A stretch of 18,126 nt of DNA from CAYLLD01 sp964425135 (GTDB taxonomy: Bacteria; Pseudomonadota; Alphaproteobacteria; Rhodobacterales; Rhodobacteraceae): positions 1-18,126 of the forward strand of contig CAYRKW010000066.1 in assembly GCA_964425135.1 (NCBI GenBank), given 5' to 3'. Made by a program: the position numbers and the translations under genes. Below the pieces are notes generated by a model. It did no database searches and had not been told where the DNA came from. It was given only the letters and a program-made list of their open reading frames with translations. Shown in pieces: positions 1 through 6,507 of the stretch (the first letter of the stretch is position 1; every line of letters begins with the position of its first letter).

Positions 1-48
1 AGGCTCATAACCTGAAGGTCGTAGGTTCAAATCCTACCCCCGCAACCA
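1..48 (+). tRNA. Initiator tRNA-Met (CAU), 3' part only
   Basis: The window opens inside a tRNA at the anticodon stem. The anticodon CAT is at 6-8, the T arm at 21-37 (GTAGG / loop TTCAAAT / CCTAC), the acceptor 3' strand at 38-44, the discriminator A at 45 and an encoded CCA at 46-48. The layout follows bacterial tRNA-fMet: the acceptor strand ends CCCCGCA, so base 72 is A, which gives the C1xA72 mismatch typical of initiators if base 1 is C (outside the window). The anticodon stem reads AGG/CCT rather than GGG/CCC, so the first of the three conserved initiator G-C pairs is A-U. The 5' third of the gene lies outside the window. Confidence 0.93.
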
Positions 49-236
49 AGGTGAACTTACAAGGCGTTTCTGTGAGTTGCGCGGTGGGAGCAGATCAAAT
101 CTGAGGTGCAGGGGATGGGGGATTATGCGTTTGCGACCTGGCAAATCGGGGCGGTTATGTAGCTGCTGGTGTCGCGCGTGCGGGACATTCGGGATTGTGA
201 GTATTTTGGGAAAGATGAAGGGTTGAGCTGCGCGCG

Positions 237-926
237 TTATGTATCAAATTTACTGTATCCGCTGACCAGCGTCGCGGGATCGCTGCCGCCCAGAAAACGT
301 AGTAAACGCAGCAGGTTGCGCGTGCCTTGTCGATACCAGCCTTGCGAGATGTAGCGGTCTGCACTTGTGGTGATTGTGGCGGGCAGGAGGGTTATTTTTG
401 TACCCATTTTCCGCGCGATGGCCACATCCTCCATGAGCGGGATCGGGTCATAGCCGCCGATGCGTGTGTAGTGCTCATGCCGGATCAAAAGACCCTGATC
501 GCCGTAGGGCAGATTGAACACACGCGTGCGAAGATTGGCCCAGCCGGCCGTATGGCGCGCGGACAGCCCGTTTTGATTGAAGGAAAGGCGAAATGCTGCA
601 GGGGAGCTACTGGTGTTGATGTGCGCGCGCACGATAGCGACCCAATCGGGAGGGAGTGCGCTGTCGGCATGGACGAACATTAACCATGGCGTCGTCGCAG
701 TATTCGCAGCTGCCGCAAGTTGTGTGCCGCGCCCTTTGGCGCTGGTCACCAGCTCAGCGCCTGTGTCATCTGCGATGCGCGCAATAGCATCGTCCGACCC
801 GCCGTCTGCCAGAACCACCTTGCCCACGAGCCCGTCCACAACACCATCGAACACCGACTGGAGGAGCGGCGAGATTTGCGAGCTTGCATTAAATGTGGGG
901 ATGATGATGGTGAGCGGTGCGGACAT
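237..926 (-). CDS. Family 2 glycosyltransferase (TIGR04283-like)
   Basis: A 229-residue cytoplasmic GT-A glycosyltransferase that would transfer a sugar from a nucleotide-sugar donor; the acceptor is unknown. The N-terminal strand SAPLTIIIPTFNA (2-14) is the usual GT2 opening. A nucleotide-binding DGGSDD follows at about 41-46. HADS (about 86-89) stands where a DXD metal motif is expected. YGDQGLLIR (141-149) and MED (165-167) complete the acceptor side. The combination of HAD and YGDQG resembles the short GT2 group often found beside a DUF2064 (TIGR04282) partner; that partner is not in view, but the 3' side is open to the window edge. No membrane segment is evident. The ATG start has only a weak AGG-type ribosome site, and it lies 38 bp from the divergent ygfZ start, so both promoters must overlap. 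Family is secure; substrate unknown. Confidence 0.85.
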   Translation of the reverse strand: MSAPLTIIIPTFNASSQISPLLQSVFDGVVDGLVGKVVLADGGSDDAIARIADDTGAELVTSAKGRGTQLAAAANTATTPWLMFVHADSALPPDWVAIVRAHINTSSSPAAFRLSFNQNGLSARHTAGWANLRTRVFNLPYGDQGLLIRHEHYTRIGGYDPIPLMEDVAIARKMGTKITLLPATITTSADRYISQGWYRQGTRNLLRLLRFLGGSDPATLVSGYSKFDT

Positions 927-964
927 GCCCTATATCTGCTGCACGATTAAGAGGACTTCAAGCA

Positions 965-1723
965 ATGCGCGGGATGGAATTGACGGATCGGACAGTTTTG
1001 CGCTTGTCAGGCGGCGATGTGCGCAGTTTTTTGCAAAATCTGGTCACAAATGATGTGGATATCGGTGCGGGCGAGATTGTTTATGCAGCGCTCCTGACGC
1101 CGCAGGGGAAGTATCTGAGCGATTTTTTCATCTCGCGTGATGGCGAGGCGTGGGCGTTGGATGTCGATGCGGCGCAGGCGCAAGGATTGGTGCAGCGGCT
1201 GTCGATGTATAAGCTGCGCGCAGATGTGGCGATCGCCGCCGATCCACGCAGCGTTTGGCGCTTGTGGGATACGGATATGGGGCTTGCAGATCCGCGCCAT
1301 GAGGCGCTTGGACGTTTGTATTACAGCGCTGCTGCGCCTGAGTATACGCCCGTTGATGCAGGGCATTGGGACGCGCTCAGGGTCGCGCATCTGATACCGC
1401 AAGCGGGGCAGGAATTGCAGGTGGATGACAGCTATATTCTGGAAATGGCGTTCGAGCGGCTCAATGGCGTGGATTTTCGCAAAGGGTGTTATGTCGGGCA
1501 GGAGGTAACTGCGCGGATGAAACACAAGACGTCGTTGCGCAAAGGTCTGGCGCGGGTGGCGATTGACGGATCAGCGTCAGCAGGGGATGCGATTACGCTG
1601 GGCGGCAAGTCGGTTGGTGTCCTGCATACGATCGCAGGGGATCAGGGGATTGCCTATTTGCGGTTTGATCGCGCGGGTGCGGGGATGCAGGCGGGTGAGG
1701 CAGCGATCACGCGGATCGAATAG
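965..1723 (+). CDS. ygfZ: YgfZ/GcvT-domain folate-binding protein
   Basis: A 252-residue member of the YgfZ (COG0354) family, tetrahydrofolate-binding relatives of GcvT that help assemble or repair certain Fe-S clusters, for example in MiaB. The family signature K-G-C-Y-x-G-Q-E is at residues 173-180 with the conserved Cys at 175, followed by VTARMKHKTSLRKGL. The N-terminal half (LSGGDVRSFLQNLVTNDV, LLTPQGKYLSDF) fits the folate-binding core. The ATG at 965 was chosen because GAGGA at 951-955 lies 9 bases upstream; the reading frame is open further upstream (from 917), but that extension would run into the divergent glycosyltransferase gene. ATG at 974 is an alternative. The 3' end overlaps suhB on the other strand by 17 bp. 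It is too short for GcvT itself and has the YgfZ signature, so aminomethyltransferase is rejected. Confidence 0.93.
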   Translation: MRGMELTDRTVLRLSGGDVRSFLQNLVTNDVDIGAGEIVYAALLTPQGKYLSDFFISRDGEAWALDVDAAQAQGLVQRLSMYKLRADVAIAADPRSVWRLWDTDMGLADPRHEALGRLYYSAAAPEYTPVDAGHWDALRVAHLIPQAGQELQVDDSYILEMAFERLNGVDFRKGCYVGQEVTARMKHKTSLRKGLARVAIDGSASAGDAITLGGKSVGVLHTIAGDQGIAYLRFDRAGAGMQAGEAAITRIE

Positions 1724-2498
1724 TCTCGCATAACTTGTCATTGAGGCCTGAGTTGCAGGCAATCACGGTTCCGCTCGTTAGCGGGTCGTCGTCTTTGATG
1801 ATCCCGTCCACGAAGCCGCCAGCCTCGCGCACCAGAAGAAGTCCTGCGGCCATATCCCAAGGCTTCAGGCCAGCTTCCCAGAAGCCCTCGTAGCGCCCGG
1901 CGGCGACATAGGCCAAATCGAGCGCTGCTGCGCCCCAGCGCCGCAAGCCAGCGCATTGCGGGGACAGAGCGGCGACTTGTTGCAAGAAGGTCGGAAGATA
2001 TGTGTTGCCTGCAAATGGAATGCCGGTGGCGAAAACGGCTGAGATCATCTCGCGGCGGTCGGAGACGCGGATACGGTTGTCATTGAGCCAAGCGCCCTTG
2101 CCTTTTTCTGCAACAAACATCTCGTTTTTTACCGGATCGAGGATGACGGCAGAGACGATAGCGCCTTTATGCTCGAGCGCGATAGAGACAGCCCAATGGG
2201 GCATGCCGTGCAGGAAGTTTGTGGTGCCGTCGAGCGGGTCAACGATCCAGCGGCGGGTTGGGTCTTTGCCGATGATCTCGTTCTCTTCTTCACCCAAAAA
2301 ACCGTAAGTCGGGCGGGCCTCGGTAAGGGCTTCCTTGATGATTTCCTGCGCTTTGATATCGGCGCGGGAGACAAAATCACCGGCGGATTTGGAGGAGACT
2401 TGCAGATTTTCCACCTCGCCAAAGTCGCGCACGAGCGAGCGGGCCGCCGAACGTGCGGTTTTCATCATCACATTGATATTGGCGCTGAACGTGGACAT
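1707..2498 (-). CDS. suhB: Inositol-1-monophosphatase family protein (SuhB-like)
   Basis: A 263-residue Mg2+-dependent phosphatase of the inositol monophosphatase family. The metal site is complete: GEE at 69-71, DPLDGTTNF at 87-95 (Asp87 and Asp90), and WD at 214-215 (Asp215) in the context KPWDMAAG. Length is typical (about 260-270). In bacteria this family includes SuhB, which dephosphorylates myo-inositol 1-phosphate and in E. coli also joins the rRNA antitermination complex; which role applies here cannot be read from the sequence. It lies 44 bp behind efp on the same strand, so the two are probably cotranscribed, a sensible pairing of two translation/ribosome-related genes. Its last 17 bp overlap the end of the convergent ygfZ gene. 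Confidence 0.93.
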   Translation of the reverse strand: MSTFSANINVMMKTARSAARSLVRDFGEVENLQVSSKSAGDFVSRADIKAQEIIKEALTEARPTYGFLGEEENEIIGKDPTRRWIVDPLDGTTNFLHGMPHWAVSIALEHKGAIVSAVILDPVKNEMFVAEKGKGAWLNDNRIRVSDRREMISAVFATGIPFAGNTYLPTFLQQVAALSPQCAGLRRWGAAALDLAYVAAGRYEGFWEAGLKPWDMAAGLLLVREAGGFVDGIIKDDDPLTSGTVIACNSGLNDKLCETIRSA

Positions 2499-2542
2499 AT
2501 TCGCGTGGCTTCTTTTCTGGTCGTGAGAGCGTGTGGCCCAGG

Positions 2543-3106
2543 TCAGGCCCGTTCGACGTACTCAAATGTCTCTGTGTTGACGATGATCGCCTCGCCTTCG
2601 CCGACAAAGGGCGGGACCGAGACGCGGATGCCATTGTCCAAAAGGGCAGGTTTGAAGCTGTTGGCAGCGGTCTGACCTTTTACCACAGGTTCTGTTTCGG
2701 TCACCGTGCAGGTTACTTTTTCGGGGACCTTGGCCGAGAGCGCTTCCTCGTCGTAATACTCGATCTGAACCATCATGCCGTCTTGCAGGAAGGGGCGACG
2801 CTCGCCGAGGATTTCGGCATCAAGCTCGATCTGCTCATAGGTATCGGTGTCCATGAACACCAGCTTGCCGGTGTCTTCATAAAGAAATTGCTGGTCTTTT
2901 TGCTCGAGCCGTACACGCTCGACCTTGTCAGCAGAGCGGAAGCGTTCATTGAGCTTGGAGCCATTGCGCAGGTTTTTCATCTCGACTTGCGCAAACGCAC
3001 CGCCTTTGCCCGGTTTGACATGGTTGACCTTAACCGCAACCCAAAGACCATCTTGATGTTCCAGAACGTTTCCAGGGCGTATTTCGTTTCCGTTGATCTT
3101 GGGCAT
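2543..3106 (-). CDS. efp: Translation elongation factor P
   Basis: EF-P, 187 residues, the usual full length with KOW-like domain I and two OB domains. It binds between the ribosomal P and E sites and relieves stalling at polyproline stretches. Lys34 sits at the tip of the domain I loop in KPGKGGAF (31-38), the position that is beta-lysylated by EpmA in many proteobacteria; no epmA or epmB is in the window. The C-terminal part ends with the characteristic GEGEAIIVNTETFEYVER. The start is fixed by the conserved N-terminus PKINGNEIRPGNV. AAAGG lies shortly upstream of the ATG, and a sigma70-like promoter is placed about 40 bp upstream. suhB follows closely on the same strand. Confidence 0.98.
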   Translation of the reverse strand: MPKINGNEIRPGNVLEHQDGLWVAVKVNHVKPGKGGAFAQVEMKNLRNGSKLNERFRSADKVERVRLEQKDQQFLYEDTGKLVFMDTDTYEQIELDAEILGERRPFLQDGMMVQIEYYDEEALSAKVPEKVTCTVTETEPVVKGQTAANSFKPALLDNGIRVSVPPFVGEGEAIIVNTETFEYVERA

Positions 3107-3146
3107 GATAGGTGGCCTTTATCGAGTGATCTCATTCGCAGCCCGC

Positions 3147-3175
3147 CCTATAGGGCAGAGCGGTGGATGGGACAA
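3147..3175 (-). promoter_or_regulatory. Candidate sigma70 promoter for efp-suhB
   Basis: On the minus strand, TTGTCC (plus coordinates 3170-3175) is followed by exactly 17 bases and TATAGG (3147-3152), about 40 bp before the efp start. The -10 box lies within a perfect 12-bp palindrome, GCCCTATAGGGC (3145-3156), which could also be an operator. This is read by eye only; no transcription start is known. Confidence 0.5.
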
Positions 3176-3181
3176 GGCTAT

Positions 3182-3278
3182 AGCGTTTCCAGATTACATT
3201 GAATTCTGTGTTCGTTGCCTCTCGCTTTGCTCGAACGCGAAAGGCGATCAACGTGCACCTATGAAAACTGGAAACGCT
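3182..3278 (-). repeat. Nested inverted repeat after phosphatase gene
   Basis: Two perfect 11-bp arms, AGCGTTTCCAG (3182-3192) and CTGGAAACGCT (3268-3278), are separated by 75 bp. Inside lies a second 9-nt stem (3217-3225 with 3237-3245, one mismatch, 11-nt loop). The right-hand arm begins exactly one base beyond the phosphatase stop codon. No T-run follows, so it is not a textbook terminator; it may be a structured 3' UTR, a small RNA or a miniature repeat element. Confidence 0.5.
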
Positions 3279-4013
3279 TTAAGTCGCGGTGTCGATAAAA
3301 CTGGCCTGACCTTTGGTGATGCGCACGGCGGTCAGGCGGTTTGAAAAAAAGGCACCGGTATCGATGGCGATGCGCCCGTCTTTGATGTTGGCCTCGTTCT
3401 GGACAGTGTGGCCGTGGACGACCCAAATTCCGTCCTTGCGCGGCTTTTTCATCTCGCGGATCCACAGCAGTGTTTTCGGCGTTTGTTTTGCGATTGGTAC
3501 AGCCGGGTCGGCTCCTGCGTGAGCGATGAAGATGTTGCCGGACTGAAAACTGAGTTGCAGGTTTTCGAGGAACTTTTTGCGATCATGGCCGAGTGCGCGT
3601 TTGAAACGTGTCGAGGTCACTTCCAGTTCATCATCGGGGGCATCTTCGGCAAGCTGCAATCCGAAACTGTAGAGCGTATCTGTGCCGCCCAAGTTCAGCC
3701 AACGGCGTTGGCGCGTGGGGCGGTCGAGGAATTTGAGGATATATTCGTCATGATTGCCCATTAGCGTGATCAGGCGATCCCCCATTTCGCGTTTGAGGGC
3801 AATCAAATGGTCGATCACTGCGCGGCTGTCGGGACCACGGTCGGTGTAATCGCCAACGAGGATAATGCGCGGGTTTTCGATATTGTGACGCGCGGCATCT
3901 TCTTTGATCTTGGCGAGGATGCGCAGCAACAGGTCGTTCATGCCGTGTACATCGCCAATGACATACAAGGGTTCTTCAGGTTCTAGTTCAGCTTTGAACC
4001 GTCTACGAAACAT
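3279..4013 (-). CDS. PPP-family metallophosphoesterase (Ser/Thr phosphatase-like)
   Basis: A 244-residue cytoplasmic two-metal phosphoesterase of the PPP/calcineurin-like fold. All core motifs are present in order: GDVHG (20-24), GDYTDRGPDS (54-63), GNHDEY (86-91), then IAHAG and VVHGHTV for the distal metal-binding histidines. This spacing matches bacterial PP1/PP2A-like serine/threonine phosphatases and also resembles ApaH-like enzymes; the substrate (phosphoprotein, dinucleotide or other) is not decided by sequence. No signal peptide is present. It lies 54 bp downstream of the MttB-like gene and 172 bp upstream of efp on the same strand. A purine-rich GAGGAGA precedes the ATG at a rather long distance (about 17 bases), so translation may be modest or the start slightly different. 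Confidence 0.9.
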   Translation of the reverse strand: MFRRRFKAELEPEEPLYVIGDVHGMNDLLLRILAKIKEDAARHNIENPRIILVGDYTDRGPDSRAVIDHLIALKREMGDRLITLMGNHDEYILKFLDRPTRQRRWLNLGGTDTLYSFGLQLAEDAPDDELEVTSTRFKRALGHDRKKFLENLQLSFQSGNIFIAHAGADPAVPIAKQTPKTLLWIREMKKPRKDGIWVVHGHTVQNEANIKDGRIAIDTGAFFSNRLTAVRITKGQASFIDTAT

Positions 4014-4067
4014 CAGCGCGCAATTTCAATCTCCTCACGAAAGGATGGCGTAACGCATGTGCCGGTT

Positions 4068-5624
4068 TCAGGAAAGCGCTATCTGCTTGGGCAGGTGAAT
4101 ATTGAAGCGTTCGCGAATGGCAGTATCGATGGCATCGGGGAAGGCTGCTGAGCTGGGTGCGCCGAGGATTTGTTCCTTGCGCGCTGTGGCCGCTTTGATC
4201 AGATCAGGCCGCCCGACTTCGACCCATTCCTTGGGCGATGTGCGGTCTCCAAGGGCCGGGTAGACATATTCGGACTGCATCAGACCGAGCGTTTGGGCGT
4301 GGCCTAGGTAATGGCCGGGGCCTTCGAGACAGACCTCGCGCATCACGTCGATTGAAATGCTATCGGGTGTTACGTCGATGCCGCGCACGCAGCGCAGCGC
4401 CTGTCCGATCAGATCATCGCCAAGGATGAGCGATTCGAGGCAAAAGCCAAGGAGGGAGGCATGCATGCCAGCGGCCTCATAAACCATATTGAGACCCGAC
4501 AGGCCCGCCATGACATTGGATGTAGCTTGTTCCCACCCGGCCTGCATATCTGGTAGCTTGGCATCCGCAATGCCTGCCGCTGCGCCACCCGAAAGCCCGT
4601 AATAGCGGTGCATTTGCGCACAGCCTGCCGTCAGAAGTGCTTGCTCGCCGGAGCCGCCGGACATTGCGCCCGAGCGCAAGTCAGAGACAAACGGCCATGT
4701 CCCGAAGACAGCGGGATGACCGGGGGCAAGCGCATTGACGTAGACAAGACCCGCGAGGCATTCAGCCGTGGCTTGCACGATGGATGCTGCTATCGGGGCA
4801 GGGGAGGTGGCCCCGGCCTGCCCTGCCGAGAGCAGCAATACGGGCATGCCTGCGCGGATGCAGGCCTCCATCGTCTCGCAGCTTTCGGTGGCAAATTTCA
4901 TCGGCGGGACGACGAAACAGTTGGAATTGGAGACAAAGGGCCGGGCGCGCCATGCCGCCTCGCCACCTGCTATCATGTGCAAAAGCGCGATCAGATCCGG
5001 CGTGAACTGCGGTTCGCTGATCGACGTGCCGATGTGTTTTGTCGTACCGGAGGTGCAGGCGTAGATGGTGTTGAGATCCATCTCGCGATTGTCTTCGATA
5101 TCGCGGGCAACCATCGGGCGCTGGAAGAAATGCACATTGTCGAGTGTTTGGGTAATCTTGGCCGCATCAAAGAGGTCCTGCAACGTGCATTCGCGGTAGT
5201 CGCGCGCCTCCACATCGACCATATGCACCGCCGCGCCCGCGGTGCCATAATGCACTTTGGACCCGCTCAGATGCAGATCATATTGCGGATCGCGGGCGTG
5301 CAGCGTGATGTCGCGGGCTGCAATCGCCAGCATGTCTTCAATGAGCGCGCGCGGGTATCGCAGCCTGCCATCATCGCCAAGCTGCGCGCCCGCTTTTGTC
5401 ATGATCTCAACACCGCTGGGCGGGGCATCGGCGAGACCGATCTCTTCGAGTGCGGTCAGCGCAGCCTCGTTGATCTTGTCGCAGTCTTCAGCTGTCAAAG
5501 GATTATAGCTGCCGCCCTCAAGTCCGGGTCGGATGGGTTTGATCGCATCATCAAGGGGGGCGGCGCGCAGCGCCTTGCGGGCGGCACGTCCACCGGCGCG
5601 TCGGGTCGGTTTAGGGTCTGTCAT
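4068..5624 (-). CDS. MttB-family methyltransferase, non-pyrrolysine type
   Basis: A 518-residue member of the trimethylamine methyltransferase (MttB, COG5598) superfamily. Relatives without pyrrolysine demethylate quaternary amines (glycine betaine, proline betaine, carnitine, gamma-butyrobetaine), passing the methyl group to a corrinoid protein. Recognisable parts include the N-terminal NPLTAEDCDKINEAALTALEEIG (41-63), YGTAGAAVHMVD (126-137), SNSNCFVVPPMKF (232-244), the Gly/Ala-rich LSAGQAGATSPAPIA (265-279) and GHPAVFGTWPF (302-312). The frame is open with no in-frame amber, so no pyrrolysine is needed; in true MttB that residue is near position 334, here around MSGGSGEQALLTAG (321-334). 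No corrinoid protein or reductive-activation gene is nearby, so its methyl acceptor must be encoded elsewhere. AAGG lies 6 bases before the ATG. Many marine alphaproteobacteria carry such genes, presumably for osmolyte turnover; the substrate is unknown. Confidence 0.88.
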   Translation of the reverse strand: MTDPKPTRRAGGRAARKALRAAPLDDAIKPIRPGLEGGSYNPLTAEDCDKINEAALTALEEIGLADAPPSGVEIMTKAGAQLGDDGRLRYPRALIEDMLAIAARDITLHARDPQYDLHLSGSKVHYGTAGAAVHMVDVEARDYRECTLQDLFDAAKITQTLDNVHFFQRPMVARDIEDNREMDLNTIYACTSGTTKHIGTSISEPQFTPDLIALLHMIAGGEAAWRARPFVSNSNCFVVPPMKFATESCETMEACIRAGMPVLLLSAGQAGATSPAPIAASIVQATAECLAGLVYVNALAPGHPAVFGTWPFVSDLRSGAMSGGSGEQALLTAGCAQMHRYYGLSGGAAAGIADAKLPDMQAGWEQATSNVMAGLSGLNMVYEAAGMHASLLGFCLESLILGDDLIGQALRCVRGIDVTPDSISIDVMREVCLEGPGHYLGHAQTLGLMQSEYVYPALGDRTSPKEWVEVGRPDLIKAATARKEQILGAPSSAAFPDAIDTAIRERFNIHLPKQIALS

Positions 5625-6004
5625 GGGAAACCTTATGGTCGTAAATATTGCAAAATAGCGTAAAGCGGCGGCTATATTTGCGGGCTCCCCCGTGCCGCAC
5701 GACCCCGGTTCGCCCCGATGGTGCGGCGGATCAATTCCTGAAATGACGCTATACTCGCCATTTTGTCGTCCCTCTTTCCCTGCGCGTATTGAGACATGGG
5801 TGGGCGGATGCGACTATCCTGTTTGCGACATGGCACTCGTCGGTAATTGACGGATCAATTGCGGAGCGGTTTGAGCCGATCTGCATAATCCTTCGTTCTA
5901 TGGACGTAATCCTTAGTCGTATCAGCGGGTGAATAGCGCTTGGTCACATATATTTTCATGATGATTTGAGGTGAAAAGCGGTCATCAACCATAGGAGAGA
6001 AAAG
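5625..6004. other. 380-bp divergent intergenic region
   Basis: No convincing gene is seen between the MttB-like start (minus) and the acidic secreted protein (plus). The region holds an imperfectly filled hairpin with perfect 7-bp arms GCCGCAC (5694-5700) and GTGCGGC (5721-5727), a 10-bp direct repeat CGGATCAATT (5727-5736 and 5851-5860), and the promoter-proximal repeats listed separately. AGGAG at 5993-5997 is the ribosome site for the gene at 6005. The length leaves room for two divergent regulated promoters. Confidence 0.6.
5884..5954 (+). promoter_or_regulatory. Candidate activator-dependent promoter with paired direct repeats
   Basis: Two direct repeats with the shared pattern CRTAATCCTTMGT lie at 5884-5896 and 5905-5917, 21 bp apart, two turns of the helix on one DNA face. 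TATATT at 5949-5954 is a good -10 box, but the 17-bp-spaced position upstream (about 5926-5931, CGGGTG) has no -35 consensus. A weak -35 with upstream direct repeats is what an activator-dependent promoter looks like. The predicted start near 5961 gives a 40-45 nt leader before the gene at 6005. Confidence 0.4.
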
Positions 6005-6418
6005 ATGAACCGAACGCTCAAATTAACAACCGCCATTGTGCTGGTGACTTGCTTTGGAACACCGGGATATGCGCAAACCGCTTCAGTGGAAAGCTATGTG
6101 CAGCAGTTGCTGGATCAGGGTTACACGAACATCGAGATTTCGACGACGTTTTTGGGGCGCACCAGGATAGAGGCCTATCGTGGGTCGCTGGAGCGCGAGC
6201 TGATCGTGGCCCGCAACGGAGCGATTTTGCGCGACGACACGGAAGAGTCGGATGATGAGGACGACGACGAGGATGACGAGGACGATGATGATCTAGATGA
6301 CGATGATGATGACGATCTCGACGACGACGACGACGACGAAGACGATGTGGATGACGATGACGAAGACGAGAATGACGATGATGACGACGACGATGATGAC
6401 AACGACGAGGACAACTGA
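6005..6418 (+). CDS. Secreted PepSY-like protein with poly-aspartate tail
   Basis: A 137-residue exported protein. Residues 1-23 form a Sec signal peptide (Arg/Lys start, hydrophobic TAIVLVTCFG, likely cleavage after GYA); LVTC is a poor lipobox, so a lipoprotein is unlikely. Residues 27-76 (SVESYVQQLLDQGYTNIEIS then an Arg/Glu-rich strand and ELIVARNGAILRDD) have the one-helix-plus-strands pattern of a single PepSY-like domain. Residues 77-137 form an extreme low-complexity tail in which 53 of 61 residues are Asp or Glu, mostly Asp. Such a tail would bind Ca2+ or other cations, or mimic a polyanion; its function is unknown. AGGAG sits 7 bases before the ATG. The membrane LuxR-type regulator follows 89 bp downstream on the same strand, suggesting a functional pair. 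The gene is real judging by signal peptide and ribosome site; the poly-Ser frame on the other strand is an artefact. Confidence 0.85.
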   Translation: MNRTLKLTTAIVLVTCFGTPGYAQTASVESYVQQLLDQGYTNIEISTTFLGRTRIEAYRGSLERELIVARNGAILRDDTEESDDEDDDEDDEDDDDLDDDDDDDLDDDDDDEDDVDDDDEDENDDDDDDDDDNDEDN

Positions 6419-6469
6419 TCTTGTCTGGAGCGATATACTCTGATCCTGTAGGGCCGAGTGTTAACCAAA

Positions 6470-6494
6470 GACCTGCGCCCACGTGGCGCGGGTC
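6470..6494 (+). promoter_or_regulatory. Hairpin just upstream of LuxR-type gene
   Basis: A 10-bp stem, GACCTGCGCC (6470-6479) with GGCGCGGGTC (6485-6494), containing one G-U pair and a 5-nt loop, ends a few bases before the GGGGAGA ribosome site of the gene at 6508. There is no T-run. It may slow or separate expression of the two genes, or protect the upstream message from 3' exonucleases. Confidence 0.45.
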
Positions 6495-6507
6495 TGTGGG
6501 GAGAATT

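Noticed and set aside
965..1723. Aminomethyltransferase GcvT
   Set aside because: About 252 residues with the KGCYVGQE signature point to YgfZ; no other glycine-cleavage genes are adjacent.
4608..5663. 351-codon plus-strand open frame opposite the MttB-like gene
   Set aside because: Its composition is arginine- and cysteine-rich with no family motif, and the opposite strand encodes a full conserved protein.
5694..5727. Intrinsic terminator or riboswitch upstream of the acidic protein gene
   Set aside because: Only a 7-bp outer stem with a large GC-rich loop and no U-tract or known riboswitch core.
5727..5860. 10-bp direct repeat CGGATCAATT as attachment site or mobile-element boundary
   Set aside because: Short, with 124 bp between copies, no integrase or tRNA nearby; chance is the simpler explanation.
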